This document shows positions 24,081 to 31,784 of a stretch of 64,000 nt of DNA, one piece after another. Made by a program: the position numbers and the translations under genes. Under the pieces are notes generated by a model. The model worked only from the letters and a program-made list of their open reading frames with translations. It had not been told where the DNA came from and did not search any database. The stretch's first letter is position 1; every line of letters begins with the position of its first letter. The stretch comes from Methanocrinis alkalitolerans (GTDB lineage Archaea; Halobacteriota; Methanosarcinia; Methanotrichales; Methanotrichaceae): positions 1 to 64,000 of the forward strand of contig NZ_JARFPL010000005.1 in NCBI RefSeq assembly GCF_029167205.1, written 5' to 3'.

Positions 24081-25778
24081 TTATCGGTGGGCGAAGTACG
24101 CCACAACCTCATCCTCAGATACCGAATCGATCCGGACGAAGCCGTACCTCTCGAACTGGACGACCCTATCGAGGTCTTCTTTTATCCCGACCTCACCTAT
24201 CCCGGAGTCGACGCCGTCGGGGCGCATCACCCGGACGGGGACGCCGTCGGGGGGAGCCCAGTGGATGATCCGTAGCTTCATCTCCTTCGCCTGGTGGGGG
24301 TCGGTCCCGATGACCCGTCCCCGGAGGGGGTCGGTGGCGACGATCTCGAGGTTGCAGAGGTCTTTGAGCCGCAGGCTTGCTCCTGCCTTCAGGTCGGTGA
24401 GGTCGTCGGCGGAGACGAGGAGCTTCGGCCCCGCGGGTATCTCGCGAAGACCCAGGTCCAGGGTCGGGTGGAAGGGGGCGTTCGCCACCGCTGGCACGTT
24501 CCCATCGATCTCCATCTCCACCGGGTCCTTGACGAAGAAACGCCTCTTGGCATCGGGGTCGACGATCTTTCTGTTCTCGGCAAAGATCGAGTCCATGCTG
24601 ATGCTGATATCCGTCTCCCCCACCCCCAGCTCCACCATGAACTTCCTGAGCGCCTCGGGGCGGATCCCCCTCCGCCGGAGGGCCCGGACCGTCGGCATCC
24701 GGGCGTCGTCCCAGCCGGAGTACTCCCCCGCCTCCAGGGCCCGCCGGAGGGCGGAGGTGCTGAAGGAGCCGAACTGGTGGATCTTGATCCTCCCCCAATG
24801 GATCGTCTTGGGGTAACTCCAGCCCATGTGGTCGTAGAGGTACCTCTGCCTTCGCTCGCTGTCCATCAGGTCTTTACCCCGGAGGATGTGGGTCACCCCC
24901 AGGAGGTGGTCCTCGACGGCGGACTCGAAGTCGAGGAGGGGCCAGACCCGGTACCTATCGCCGACCCTCGGGTGGTCGGCGGTGACGATCCGAAAGGCGG
25001 CCCAGTCCCGCAACGCCGGGTCCTTGTGGAGGATATCCGTCTTTATCCTCAGGACGGCGTCGCCGGGTCCCAGGCCGCCGCTCATCATCTCTCCCCAGAG
25101 GGCCATGTTCTCCTCGGGGCTCTGGTCCCTGTGAGGACAGGGTTTTGCACCGTCCTTCAGGGCCTTGAAGGAGGCCTGATCGCACCGGCAGACGTAGGCT
25201 CCGCCCCTCTCTATCAGCTCTTTCGCCACCTCGTAGTACTCGGGGAGACGGTCGCTGGCGATGATCACCTCGTCGGGGACCGCCCCCAGCCACCGGCAGT
25301 CCTCGATATACCAGCCGTAAGCCTCCGGCATCGGCCTCTTGTTGACGGGGTCGGTGTCGTCGAAGCGGAGGAGGAACCTTCCGCCGTACCTTCTGACGTA
25401 CTCGGAGTTGATGATGATCCCCCGGGCAGATCCGACCGTCGGCGGACCGTTGGGGTTTGGGGCAAACCTCATGACGACGCCGCCTTCGGCCCCGGAGAGG
25501 GCGGCGAGCCCCTTATCCGGCTCTTTCTTGCTTCCAAGCTCCGCGAGAAGCTCTGGGGCGATCTCGATAAGCCGCTTCTCCCACTCCTCCGGCCCCCCTC
25601 CCGCCACCTCTGAGAGGACCGAGGCGACTATGGGCGATACCTCCTTCGCCCTCCCCCGCAGGTCGGGTCGCTCCCCCATCAGCTTTCCCATCACCGCTCC
25701 CGCCTGGGGCGCGGCCCTGTACTTCACCGCGTTCTGAAGGGCGTACTTCTCTATGATCTCCCTGATATCGTCGGCCAT
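24081..25778 (-). CDS. gltX: Glutamyl-tRNA synthetase, archaeal type
   Basis: A 565-residue class I synthetase of the archaeal GluRS/GlnRS-like branch with an N-terminal helical extension (1-95), probably non-discriminating and making Glu-tRNA-Gln as substrate for GatDE. The ATP site reads MRFAPNPNGPPTVGSARG, a variant of the HIGH motif, as I recall common in archaeal GluRS. FDDTDP follows, CRCDQASF marks the zinc-like region, and FSTSALRRAL corresponds to the KMSKS loop. The C-terminal beta-barrels bind the anticodon. The short upstream gap to the Nudix gene suggests the two may be cotranscribed. Confidence 0.95.
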   Translation of the reverse strand: MADDIREIIEKYALQNAVKYRAAPQAGAVMGKLMGERPDLRGRAKEVSPIVASVLSEVAGGGPEEWEKRLIEIAPELLAELGSKKEPDKGLAALSGAEGGVVMRFAPNPNGPPTVGSARGIIINSEYVRRYGGRFLLRFDDTDPVNKRPMPEAYGWYIEDCRWLGAVPDEVIIASDRLPEYYEVAKELIERGGAYVCRCDQASFKALKDGAKPCPHRDQSPEENMALWGEMMSGGLGPGDAVLRIKTDILHKDPALRDWAAFRIVTADHPRVGDRYRVWPLLDFESAVEDHLLGVTHILRGKDLMDSERRQRYLYDHMGWSYPKTIHWGRIKIHQFGSFSTSALRRALEAGEYSGWDDARMPTVRALRRRGIRPEALRKFMVELGVGETDISISMDSIFAENRKIVDPDAKRRFFVKDPVEMEIDGNVPAVANAPFHPTLDLGLREIPAGPKLLVSADDLTDLKAGASLRLKDLCNLEIVATDPLRGRVIGTDPHQAKEMKLRIIHWAPPDGVPVRVMRPDGVDSGIGEVGIKEDLDRVVQFERYGFVRIDSVSEDEVVAYFAHR

Positions 25779-25807
25779 TCAAGAGCACCTTCCTCTCAGC
25801 GGAGATC

Positions 25808-26197
25808 TTAAAGCTTCTCCAGCCCGTCTCTGACCATCGATGCGTGGTCGAAGGCGAGAGGAGGCAGGACCTCGGGGCCGAAGACCTCCGCGGCAGAGGC
25901 GTCCGACCCCGCCGAGATCTCCCCCCACCCCCAGGCGAGATAGCATACCGAGACTACATGCCCCCGGGGGTCTCGATCCGGCTTCGAGTAGACCCCCACC
26001 AGCTTCAGGAGGGTGATATCCAGCCCCGTCTCCTCCTTCGCCTCCCGCCGGACCGCTTCCTCGACGGTCTCCCCCACCTCCACGAACCCTCCGGGGAGGG
26101 CGTAACTTCCCCGGTAGGGCGGGTTCTCCCTTCTTATCAGAACGATCCCCTCGCCGAAGAGGATCAGGGCGTCAGCTGCCAGCGACGGCGTCTTCAT
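25808..26197 (-). CDS. Nudix hydrolase
   Basis: A 129-residue Nudix protein. The box GGFVEVGETVEEAVRREAKEETGL (here split: GGFVEVGETVEE / AVRREAKEETGL, about residues 36-59) is complete, so it should hydrolyse a nucleoside diphosphate linked to another moiety. The short N terminus and DPRGHVVSVCYLAW are like ADP-ribose or NADH-type family members. The substrate is not determined. TTTATATAG near 26211, on the plus strand text, reads as a minus-strand TATA-rich region upstream. Confidence 0.88.
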   Translation of the reverse strand: MKTPSLAADALILFGEGIVLIRRENPPYRGSYALPGGFVEVGETVEEAVRREAKEETGLDITLLKLVGVYSKPDRDPRGHVVSVCYLAWGWGEISAGSDASAAEVFGPEVLPPLAFDHASMVRDGLEKL

Positions 26198-26246
26198 GGG
26201 AGGCAGAAGATTTATATAGACTTAAAGGCAGTGGCCCACCGAAAGG

Positions 26247-26254
26247 TTTATATT
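26247..26254 (+). promoter_or_regulatory. TATA box for a candidate small RNA or a long mfnE leader
   Basis: TTTATATT, preceded by AAGG-rich sequence, predicts transcription from about 26278. That is 165 bases before mfnE, which has its own TATA-like GATATACC near 26415, so this upstream promoter needs another product. Confidence 0.45.
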
Positions 26255-26277
26255 CGACAAATGACGTAGGTCAGATT

Positions 26278-26345
26278 GGCAAAAGTCGATGGACTTAGTC
26301 TCCCTCCTTTACCCTACATCCAATATCGGCTTTTGCGCTCTTTTC
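26278..26345 (+). ncRNA. Candidate small RNA upstream of mfnE
   Basis: The predicted transcript begins at about 26278 and is closed by a 7-bp stem, GCAAAAG at 26279-26285 with CTTTTGC at 26330-26336. A small AGTC-GATG-GACT hairpin lies inside, and a T-rich tract CTCTTTTCTCTTC follows at once, as at archaeal terminators. No open frame of note. I do not recognise an RNA family; C/D boxes are not convincing. Inference only. Confidence 0.3.
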
Positions 26346-26442
26346 TCTTCAAAACCATATGTTTGATCCTCCTTCTGAATCGGTCCTCCTTCGCAACGTT
26401 CGTTCCGCATTTCAGATATACCTTGTAAGCCCTGGAGTCGGC

Positions 26443-27126
26443 ATGACCCTCTGCGTGATCAAGATCGGGGGAAGTCTGATCGACGTCTCCAGGGATATCG
26501 TGAGGGGGCTCGTCTCTCTCTCGGAGGAAGGGATCTGCTTCCTCATGGTTCCCGGCGGCGGTCCCATGGCGGACCTGGTGAGATCTTTATACGACCGATA
26601 CGATCTATCCGAGGAGACTGCTCACTGGATGGCGATATTGTCGATGGAAGTCTACGCCCACTTTCTGGCGGACGGGACGGGGGCTGCCCTCACCGAAGAT
26701 ATAAAACCTCCCTTTTCAGGGGTCCGAATCCTCCTCCCGCGCCGTCTCCTGATGGAAGACGACCGGGAGCTTGAGCATAGCTGGGAGTACACCTCCGACT
26801 CCGTAGCCGCCCTCGTCGCCTCGAGGCTCTCCGTCGATCTGGTCAAGGCGACGGACGTCGAAGGCGTCATCCTCGACGGCGGGGTCGCGGTGGAGGTCTC
26901 AGCAGAGGAGCTCTTGGGGATTGAGAGCTGCATCGACCAGGGCGCTCTTCGGATTTTGAGGAGATCGGGGAGTAGCTGCCTGGTCCTCGACGGGAGGGAC
27001 CCCGGCCGGTTCGTCGCGAACCTGAAGACCGGTGGGGGCGGAACCCTTATAAGAGGGAGGGGTGTTGGTCGGTCCGGTCCTGACGTAAGGGAAAGTTTAT
27101 ACCCTGGGATCGATCAAGGCAGATAG
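26443..27126 (+). CDS. mfnE: [5-(aminomethyl)furan-3-yl]methyl phosphate kinase (methanofuran biosynthesis)
   Basis: A 228-residue amino-acid-kinase-fold enzyme. MfnE phosphorylates aminomethylfuran phosphate to the diphosphate used to build methanofuran. Recognised by size and by VIKIGGSLIDVSRD at the N terminus, MVPGGGPMADLVRSLYD (about 42), AALVASRLSVDLVKATDVEG (about 127) and TGGGGTLIRG at the end. I start at ATG 26443 (GGAG five bases upstream); a longer frame from 26359 includes the promoter. It leads a unit with the zinc-ribbon and aEF-1beta genes. mfnD is 15 kb upstream. Confidence 0.82.
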   Translation: MTLCVIKIGGSLIDVSRDIVRGLVSLSEEGICFLMVPGGGPMADLVRSLYDRYDLSEETAHWMAILSMEVYAHFLADGTGAALTEDIKPPFSGVRILLPRRLLMEDDRELEHSWEYTSDSVAALVASRLSVDLVKATDVEGVILDGGVAVEVSAEELLGIESCIDQGALRILRRSGSSCLVLDGRDPGRFVANLKTGGGGTLIRGRGVGRSGPDVRESLYPGIDQGR

Positions 27127-27136
27127 AGAGAGTAAC

Positions 27137-27304
27137 ATGACGGAAAAATCAGAGAGATGCATGTCATGCGGAGTGACGATGATCGGGCCGGACGGCGCCA
27201 GGTTCCCTTGCCCCAACTGCGGGGATATAATTATGAGGTGCAACAAATGCAGAAAGCAGAGCAACCCCTATACGTGTCCCAACTGCGGGTTTTTGGGCCC
27301 CTGA
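27137..27304 (+). CDS. Small four-CxxC zinc-finger protein (HVO_2753-like)
   Basis: A 55-residue protein with cysteines as CMSC, CPNC, CNKC and CPNC, forming two zinc sites, with FPCPNCGDIIMRCNKCRKQS in the middle. It matches a highly conserved archaeal micro-protein family (the HVO_2753 type, annotated as DUF1610 zinc ribbon) known to lie next to aEF-1beta, as here with a nine-base gap. It begins ten bases after mfnE. Nucleic-acid or ribosome binding is plausible but not shown. Confidence 0.88.
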   Translation: MTEKSERCMSCGVTMIGPDGARFPCPNCGDIIMRCNKCRKQSNPYTCPNCGFLGP

Positions 27305-27313
27305 GGTGATGAG

Positions 27314-27580
27314 ATGGGGGAAGTTGCTGCCAAGCTGAAGGTTATGCCCGAGTCCGCCGAGGTCGACTTGGAGAAGCTGAAGGATGCCGTAGTGGCGGTC
27401 CTTCCGGAGGGGGCGAGGCTTCATGGTTTCGCCGAAGTGCCCATAGCCTTCGGCCTGAAGGCGCTGATGTTGGCGGTGATCCTGGCGGAGGGGGTTACCG
27501 GGACTGAGGGGCTGGAGGCCGCCGTCGCCGGGGTGGAGGGCGTCCAGTCGGTAGAGGTGGAAGAGGTAGGACTTCTCTGA
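27314..27580 (+). CDS. Translation elongation factor aEF-1 beta
   Basis: An 88-residue guanine-nucleotide exchange factor that recycles aEF-1alpha from GDP to GTP. The sequence shows the ferredoxin-like fold pattern KLKVMPESAEVDLEKLKDAV, FAEVPIAFGLKALMLAVIL and the C-terminal VEGVQSVEVEEVGLL. ATG 27314 follows a GAGGTGATGAG ribosome site that lies just after the upstream stop. Length is normal for archaea. Confidence 0.95.
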   Translation: MGEVAAKLKVMPESAEVDLEKLKDAVVAVLPEGARLHGFAEVPIAFGLKALMLAVILAEGVTGTEGLEAAVAGVEGVQSVEVEEVGLL

Positions 27581-27605
27581 ACCTCTCCTTTGCCGTTTTA
27601 ATCGA

Positions 27606-27677
27606 GGGCTCGTAGATCAGGGGTAGATCGCTACCTTCGCAAGGTAGAGGCCGCGGGTTCGAATCCCGCCGAGTCCA
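27606..27677 (+). tRNA. tRNA-Ala (anticodon CGC)
   Basis: A 72-nt cloverleaf nearly identical to the one at 7894. The acceptor GGGCTCG pairs with CGAGTCC and again has G3-U70, the alanine identity element. The anticodon stem CTACC/GGTAG encloses TTCGCAA with anticodon CGC at 27638-27640. T arm GCGGG-TTCGAAT-CCCGC; discriminator A27677. No CCA is encoded. It starts 25 bases after aEF-1beta and may be cotranscribed. Confidence 0.97.
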
Positions 27678-27736
27678 TCCGACTCCTTCGGAAAAATTTT
27701 AGCTCATTGCGGGTCAGCTCTACAAAGGCCAGCCCA

Positions 27737-28210
27737 TCACCCTCTCCATCGGCATCTTCTCCTTTTTTTGGCCATCTCCTCTGCCGTCACCGCTCTGCAG
27801 TAGCGGGGATATCCGTCCTTGGGGCTTGTGGCGATGGCCCGCTCGAAGCTGGCGAGGGCCTCTGGCCACATCTCCAGCCGCCAGAAGACGAAGCCCCGGC
27901 CCATCCAGGCCGTCGTATCGGTGGGGTCGATCGCCACCGCTCGATCTAGGGAGGCGATCGCCTCCATGTACCTTCCCATCATCTCGTAGATCATCGCCGC
28001 CCTCTTCTCCGCCGGACCGCCGCCGCCCGTCCCGGCTGCCCTCTGGTAGGACCGGAGGGCGAGGTCTAGCATCCCCTCTTTCAGGTGGCCGTCTCCATCG
28101 CGGAGGAGATCTCGATCATCTTTCGATGATGATGGAGGTTTCCGTTCTGATGATGAGGGGGGCTGAAAGGAAGAAAAGAGCCGCCTGATTCCTACACCTG
28201 ATCTGATCAT
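27737..28210 (-). CDS. TPR-repeat protein
   Basis: A 157-residue protein with about three tetratricopeptide repeats (DLALRSYQRAAGTGGGG, YMEAIASLDRAVAIDPTDTT and MWPEALASFERAIATSPKDG, about 45-140), a scaffold for protein-protein contact. The first 40 residues are Ser/Pro-rich and probably disordered, and the last ten are basic (KKRRRCRWRG). No ribosome site is clear at ATG 28210, so a later start is possible. No partner can be inferred. Confidence 0.75.
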   Translation of the reverse strand: MIRSGVGIRRLFSSFQPPSSSERKPPSSSKDDRDLLRDGDGHLKEGMLDLALRSYQRAAGTGGGGPAEKRAAMIYEMMGRYMEAIASLDRAVAIDPTDTTAWMGRGFVFWRLEMWPEALASFERAIATSPKDGYPRYCRAVTAEEMAKKRRRCRWRG

Positions 28211-28234
28211 AAGATCGATGGGTCTTCTCGGCCT

Positions 28235-29308
28235 TCAGGGCTTGAGCCTGCTTATCTCCAGATACCTCACTTCGCCCTCTTCCTGCCGGGCGAAGATCAT
28301 CACCTTTCTCACGCTATGGGCGAGCCTCACGGCCCTGGAGACGACGGGGAGGTGGAATACGTGGTCGTCGGGGACGGCGTGGACGAGGTACTCTGAATGG
28401 GGGACTTTCTTTGAACCTTCCACCCTTTTGTAGACCCGGAAGTGGCTTCCGAACTTGAACCCGGTCTTGACCACCAGGTTTCGGTCCCGGAGATCCCGGT
28501 ATACCTGCCGCTTCATCTCGAAGTCTTCCTCGATCTCCTTCGCCCTCCTTGCGAACTCCTCTGGTGAGAGGTGGGCGCCAGAGCGGTCGACGATATCGAG
28601 GACCTGCCTCTCCAGGAGGTACGCTGACTCCACCAGGGAGAGCTGGAGCCTTCCGCCACCGGGCTTTCCGTAGAACCCCCCCTCATGGAGGTCTTCGGAG
28701 GCCTCCGGGTCCCAGAGCATCACCCTATCCTCCAGGAGGGTGGCGGTCCCTCCCCGGGCCTCCACTTTCATATCCCCTCGAAGCTCCCTCTCCCTCGCCT
28801 CGTAGAAGGTTATGTCGCTCTCCTCATCGACGACCGCCAGCATCAGCCTCTTTCTCATCTGTCTTGAGACCTTCATCGGCTCCACCAGCTCTTTTAGGGA
28901 TACCGGATGCCTCTCAGAGATCACCTGGACGTAGAACTCGGCGGGGGTCTTCCCAGGCCTTCCGCCCCGGGGATAGACCCGAAAGTCGGTGACCCCAGGC
29001 TGGACGTAGTATCCCCTCTCCCGGAGGTCCTTGTAGACGACGTACCGAAACTCAAACCCCGTCTCGATGGACGTCGCCGCCTCGAAGAAGGATCGGAAGT
29101 CGAGGTCGGCCCCGTCGAGGCTGACTTTTATCCTCCCCCGGTCCAGGAGGTAGGCAGCCTCCACCAGGGAGAGCTCTAGGCCCCCCTCCACGGGCCTCCC
29201 GAAGGACCCCTGGTGGTAGAGCTCCTCCGTCGCCTCTCCTCCCAGGATGACCTTCTTTCCGGAGAGGTCGCCTTCGATCACGCCGTTGGACATAAAAAAT
29301 GGGACCAT
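28235..29308 (-). CDS. endA: tRNA-splicing endonuclease, fused two-unit (epsilon/alpha2-like) form
   Basis: A 357-residue protein with two tandem endonuclease units, which removes bulge-helix-bulge introns from pre-tRNA. Each unit has a LSLVEAAYLL/LSLVESAYLL segment followed by a YRDLRERGYY-like helix. The C-terminal unit holds the catalytic Tyr/His/Lys: HFRVYKRVEGSKKVPHSEYL (about 305) and SVRKVMIFARQ. The N-terminal unit (DFRVYPRGGRPGKTPAEFYV) lacks the His and is likely structural. ATG 29308 overlaps the upstream stop as TGATG; ATG 29293 (MSNGV) is an alternative. Confidence 0.92.
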   Translation of the reverse strand: MVPFFMSNGVIEGDLSGKKVILGGEATEELYHQGSFGRPVEGGLELSLVEAAYLLDRGRIKVSLDGADLDFRSFFEAATSIETGFEFRYVVYKDLRERGYYVQPGVTDFRVYPRGGRPGKTPAEFYVQVISERHPVSLKELVEPMKVSRQMRKRLMLAVVDEESDITFYEARERELRGDMKVEARGGTATLLEDRVMLWDPEASEDLHEGGFYGKPGGGRLQLSLVESAYLLERQVLDIVDRSGAHLSPEEFARRAKEIEEDFEMKRQVYRDLRDRNLVVKTGFKFGSHFRVYKRVEGSKKVPHSEYLVHAVPDDHVFHLPVVSRAVRLAHSVRKVMIFARQEEGEVRYLEISRLKP

Positions 29309-30462
29309 CAAGTGGAGAGGCTGTCGGGCCAGACGCCGTGGACGCAAGAGAGGGCCTCGTCGACGGTGCTGTGAACCTTCTCAGCCGAGTAGCCACCGCT
29401 CAGGAGGTAAGACTCGACGTGGTTTGGGACTGCGATGGACATCTGCTCGACCATCAAGACCGTCTGGAGGATGGTGTAGTCCCCGAGCTTGACGGGGATT
29501 ATGGCGTCTGATACGAGGAGCTCGAAGATCTCGGGGGAGATGGGCCGCTCAAACCCTGAGAGGAACGCCTCCATGATCTCGCTCGTCCACTCGTGCTTCT
29601 TTCCGCCCTCGTCATCGTAGGGGATGACCACTACTTCTCTAGTCGCCGCGAGGCTCTCCACCAGCTCCTCAGGCGCCACGTCCCCCTCGAAGACGAACTC
29701 CAGGAAGCTGGTATGGGGCATCGTCGTAGGGATCTTCGACGCCCTGATGCTGTAGGAGACCTCTTCGAAGACGGTTCCCGCATCGGTTCCCTGGTGGCCG
29801 ACGCCCTTGCCGATGGAGACGGCGGATGGAGAGGCTCTGACGACGGTGTGGGGGTCGCCGTGTCTTCGATCGATGTTTCCGAAGACCATCTTCAGCCCCA
29901 GGGGCCGGGCGGCGAGAGATGCCCTGCAGATCCCGGTGGTGTTGCAGCTGGTGCACTGGATCACCTTCGGCTTCTCCTTGAGAAATCGCTCGTAGTTCTC
30001 GAGGCCGAAGAAGAACTCCCGCTCGAAGTCTGCCCGGAGGTCGTCTGTGATCTCGACCCCCTTATCCACCAGGGCTTTTTGGATCTTGTTTCTGTGGGCT
30101 CCTCCCATCAGGGAGACGGTACAGCCGTGGGCCAGCCCCGCCTCTACGTAGGGCGTCTCCTGGTCTCCCGGGGTCCCGACCATGATGAAGTCGGAGTCCT
30201 CGAAGAACTCTTCATAACCCCCCTGGATCGTGAAGCCCGCACCCTCCCACCTGCCCTTATCGGCGTCGTCCGAGACGTAGGCCTTGGCGTCGCAGAGCCT
30301 GACCATCTTGGATAGGATGCTCTTAGCCCTGCCGTGGGGCTGGCGCAAGAGGAGGTTTATATCTCCCTCGATGCCTCCGGCCTTCTTCACAGCGTCGATG
30401 GCCAGAATGGTTCTCTTGTTCTCCGTGCCGTCAAATCCAACGAAGCCGGCGTCTAATTTCAA
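29308..30462 (-). CDS. Archaeal type II GAPDH homologue with a divergent N terminus
   Basis: A 384-residue protein whose central and C-terminal parts match archaeal type II glyceraldehyde-3-phosphate dehydrogenase: catalytic Cys in CTSCNTTGICRASL (about 170), a GHQGTDAGTV segment matching the PSHHGPDVKTV region, IPTTMPHTSFLEF, and HEWTSEIMEAF. The N terminus is unlike the INGYGTIGKRVADAV nucleotide-binding start; GFVGFDGTENKRTILAIDAV has a GxxGxxN pattern instead. The NAD(P) site may therefore be altered. Dehydrogenase activity is plausible but not certain. It is coupled to endA by TGATG. Confidence 0.7.
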   Translation of the reverse strand: MKLDAGFVGFDGTENKRTILAIDAVKKAGGIEGDINLLLRQPHGRAKSILSKMVRLCDAKAYVSDDADKGRWEGAGFTIQGGYEEFFEDSDFIMVGTPGDQETPYVEAGLAHGCTVSLMGGAHRNKIQKALVDKGVEITDDLRADFEREFFFGLENYERFLKEKPKVIQCTSCNTTGICRASLAARPLGLKMVFGNIDRRHGDPHTVVRASPSAVSIGKGVGHQGTDAGTVFEEVSYSIRASKIPTTMPHTSFLEFVFEGDVAPEELVESLAATREVVVIPYDDEGGKKHEWTSEIMEAFLSGFERPISPEIFELLVSDAIIPVKLGDYTILQTVLMVEQMSIAVPNHVESYLLSGGYSAEKVHSTVDEALSCVHGVWPDSLST

Positions 30463-30527
30463 TCAGATTCCTCCTTGTGAGGTTAAAGAAGTGTGCTGAT
30501 ATTAACCTTTCCTGCAAAATTCTGGAT

Positions 30528-31070
30528 CTAAGACACGCCGAAGGCGTCGAGGATCCAGGCGGCCACAGCTTCGGCGTTCTGGTCGGGACCGAACCTTTCG
30601 GCGTCCACCACCACCCCGGGGTCGACGGGCTCCTCGTAGGCGACGTCTACCCCCGGAACCGTCGCACCCCTCTCCCCCGCCCTGGCGTATATCCCCTTGG
30701 GGGAGTAGGCTGCCTTCCGCCCCCGCTCCCGCTCGATGCAGGCTTCCAGGGACGCCTTGACGTAAACCTCGGCGAAGTTGGGGATGAGCCTCCTAGCAAG
30801 GTCCCGATATCTTCGTTTGTTGGCTGTAGCGTCGACGATGACGTTCGTCCCCGCCTCCGAGAGGAGCATCGCCATGTAGGCGAGGCTGGCGTATACCACC
30901 TCCCTCTCCTGGTCGGTATAGGTGGGCTCTGGGGTTATGACCCGGCGGATCTCGTCGAGCTCCAGGACCTTCACGTCGACGCCCTCCTCTTCTAGCCTCG
31001 CCTTCACCCTCTGGGCAATGGTGGTCTTTCCGCAACCTGGAAGGCCTGTGAACCAGACAACCCAAGACAT
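30528..31070 (-). CDS. cysC: Adenylylsulfate kinase-like P-loop kinase
   Basis: A 180-residue APS-kinase-family protein with the Walker A GLPGCGKTTIAQRV (about 8), the ELDEIRRVITPEPTYTDQER substrate loop, VIVDATANKRRYRDLAR (about 75), EVYVKASLEACIERER and GIYARAGERGATVPGVD, the adenosine-lid region. It would turn APS into PAPS, though related proteins phosphorylate other nucleotides. I start at ATG 31070 (MSWVVWFTG); the frame continues upstream but without family similarity. No Shine-Dalgarno is seen. Confidence 0.85.
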   Translation of the reverse strand: MSWVVWFTGLPGCGKTTIAQRVKARLEEEGVDVKVLELDEIRRVITPEPTYTDQEREVVYASLAYMAMLLSEAGTNVIVDATANKRRYRDLARRLIPNFAEVYVKASLEACIERERGRKAAYSPKGIYARAGERGATVPGVDVAYEEPVDPGVVVDAERFGPDQNAEAVAAWILDAFGVS

Positions 31071-31248
31071 TGAGGAAGATAGCCGTTCCGGCGGATAAAT
31101 ATCATTCCCCCGGATGGCGACGATTCGCAGGGCTCGACGACTTCGCCTGAAGGGGTGGGCTTCGAGGTGTATATGGGCGGCATGGGCCCGGCTATCCGGG
31201 ATATTCCGCACCGGGTACTTCAAAGAAAATATTCGATCAGACAAAAGA

Positions 31249-31258
31249 TTAATATAAG
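31249..31258 (+). promoter_or_regulatory. TATA box for the MC1 gene
   Basis: TTAATATAAG in an AT-rich stretch about 75 bases before ATG 31329, with a second candidate GATATATAG near 31266. Both are compatible with strong expression of a chromosomal protein. Confidence 0.45.
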
Positions 31259-31328
31259 TGTTCTTGATATATAGAGATGCAACGGGACATATCCTTCTCT
31301 GCATAGGGATAATGAGAGGTATAAAAAT

Positions 31329-31601
31329 ATGACCAATAAAAGAAACTTCGCGTTGAGAGACAAAGACGGCAACGAGATCGGCGTTTTTACGGGAAAACAG
31401 CCCAGGCAGGCGGCTTTGAAGGCTGCAAACCGGGGATACACCGACATCAGGCTGAGGGAGAGGGGAACGAAGAAGGTTCACATCTTCGAAGGCGAGAGGA
31501 AGCTGGTGATAAAGCCCTCCAACGCCCCCGACTGGATGCCGAAAGAGATCTGGAAGCCGAACGTAAAGAAGGTGGGCATAGAGAAGCTGGAGACGATCTG
31601 A
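31329..31601 (+). CDS. Non-histone chromosomal protein MC1
   Basis: A 90-residue basic DNA-bending protein, a major chromatin protein of Methanosarcinales and haloarchaea. TNKRNFALRDKDGNEIGVFT, GKQPRQAALKAANRG, IRLRERGTKKVHIF and PDWMPKEIWKPNVKK are diagnostic of the single-domain MC1 family. It bends DNA strongly as a monomer. GAGGT lies six bases before ATG 31329. Its presence supports the methanogen lineage proposed in the summary. Confidence 0.96.
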   Translation: MTNKRNFALRDKDGNEIGVFTGKQPRQAALKAANRGYTDIRLRERGTKKVHIFEGERKLVIKPSNAPDWMPKEIWKPNVKKVGIEKLETI

Positions 31602-31784
31602 AGATCTCGTCCCTGGAACGTTTGCGGGCGGCCATTCGAGGCCTGGGATCTGTGGCGGCCGCTTCGGGCCGGAGGCGGAAGGCCCGAGGTGGGGAAGAGG
31701 CAGGCAGCTGGGCCGTCCGCCATATTATCCTTCCTGTCGCTTCCGTCTTCACCCGTTGATACGCTTTTTTTCTGAGGGGCTTAT

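Noticed and set aside
25400..25480. Degenerate HIGH motif in GluRS as a sign of inactivation
   Set aside because: PNPNGPPTVGS replaces PNPxGxxHIGH, but I recall similar variants in archaeal GluRS and the rest of the enzyme is intact.
24294..25613. 439-residue open frame antisense to gltX
   Set aside because: Its composition is that of a shadow frame of GC-rich codons. The opposite strand encodes a full, motif-complete GluRS.
30528..31481. Longer start for the adenylylsulfate kinase gene
   Set aside because: The extra 137 residues read through a promoter-like AT-rich region and share nothing with the family.
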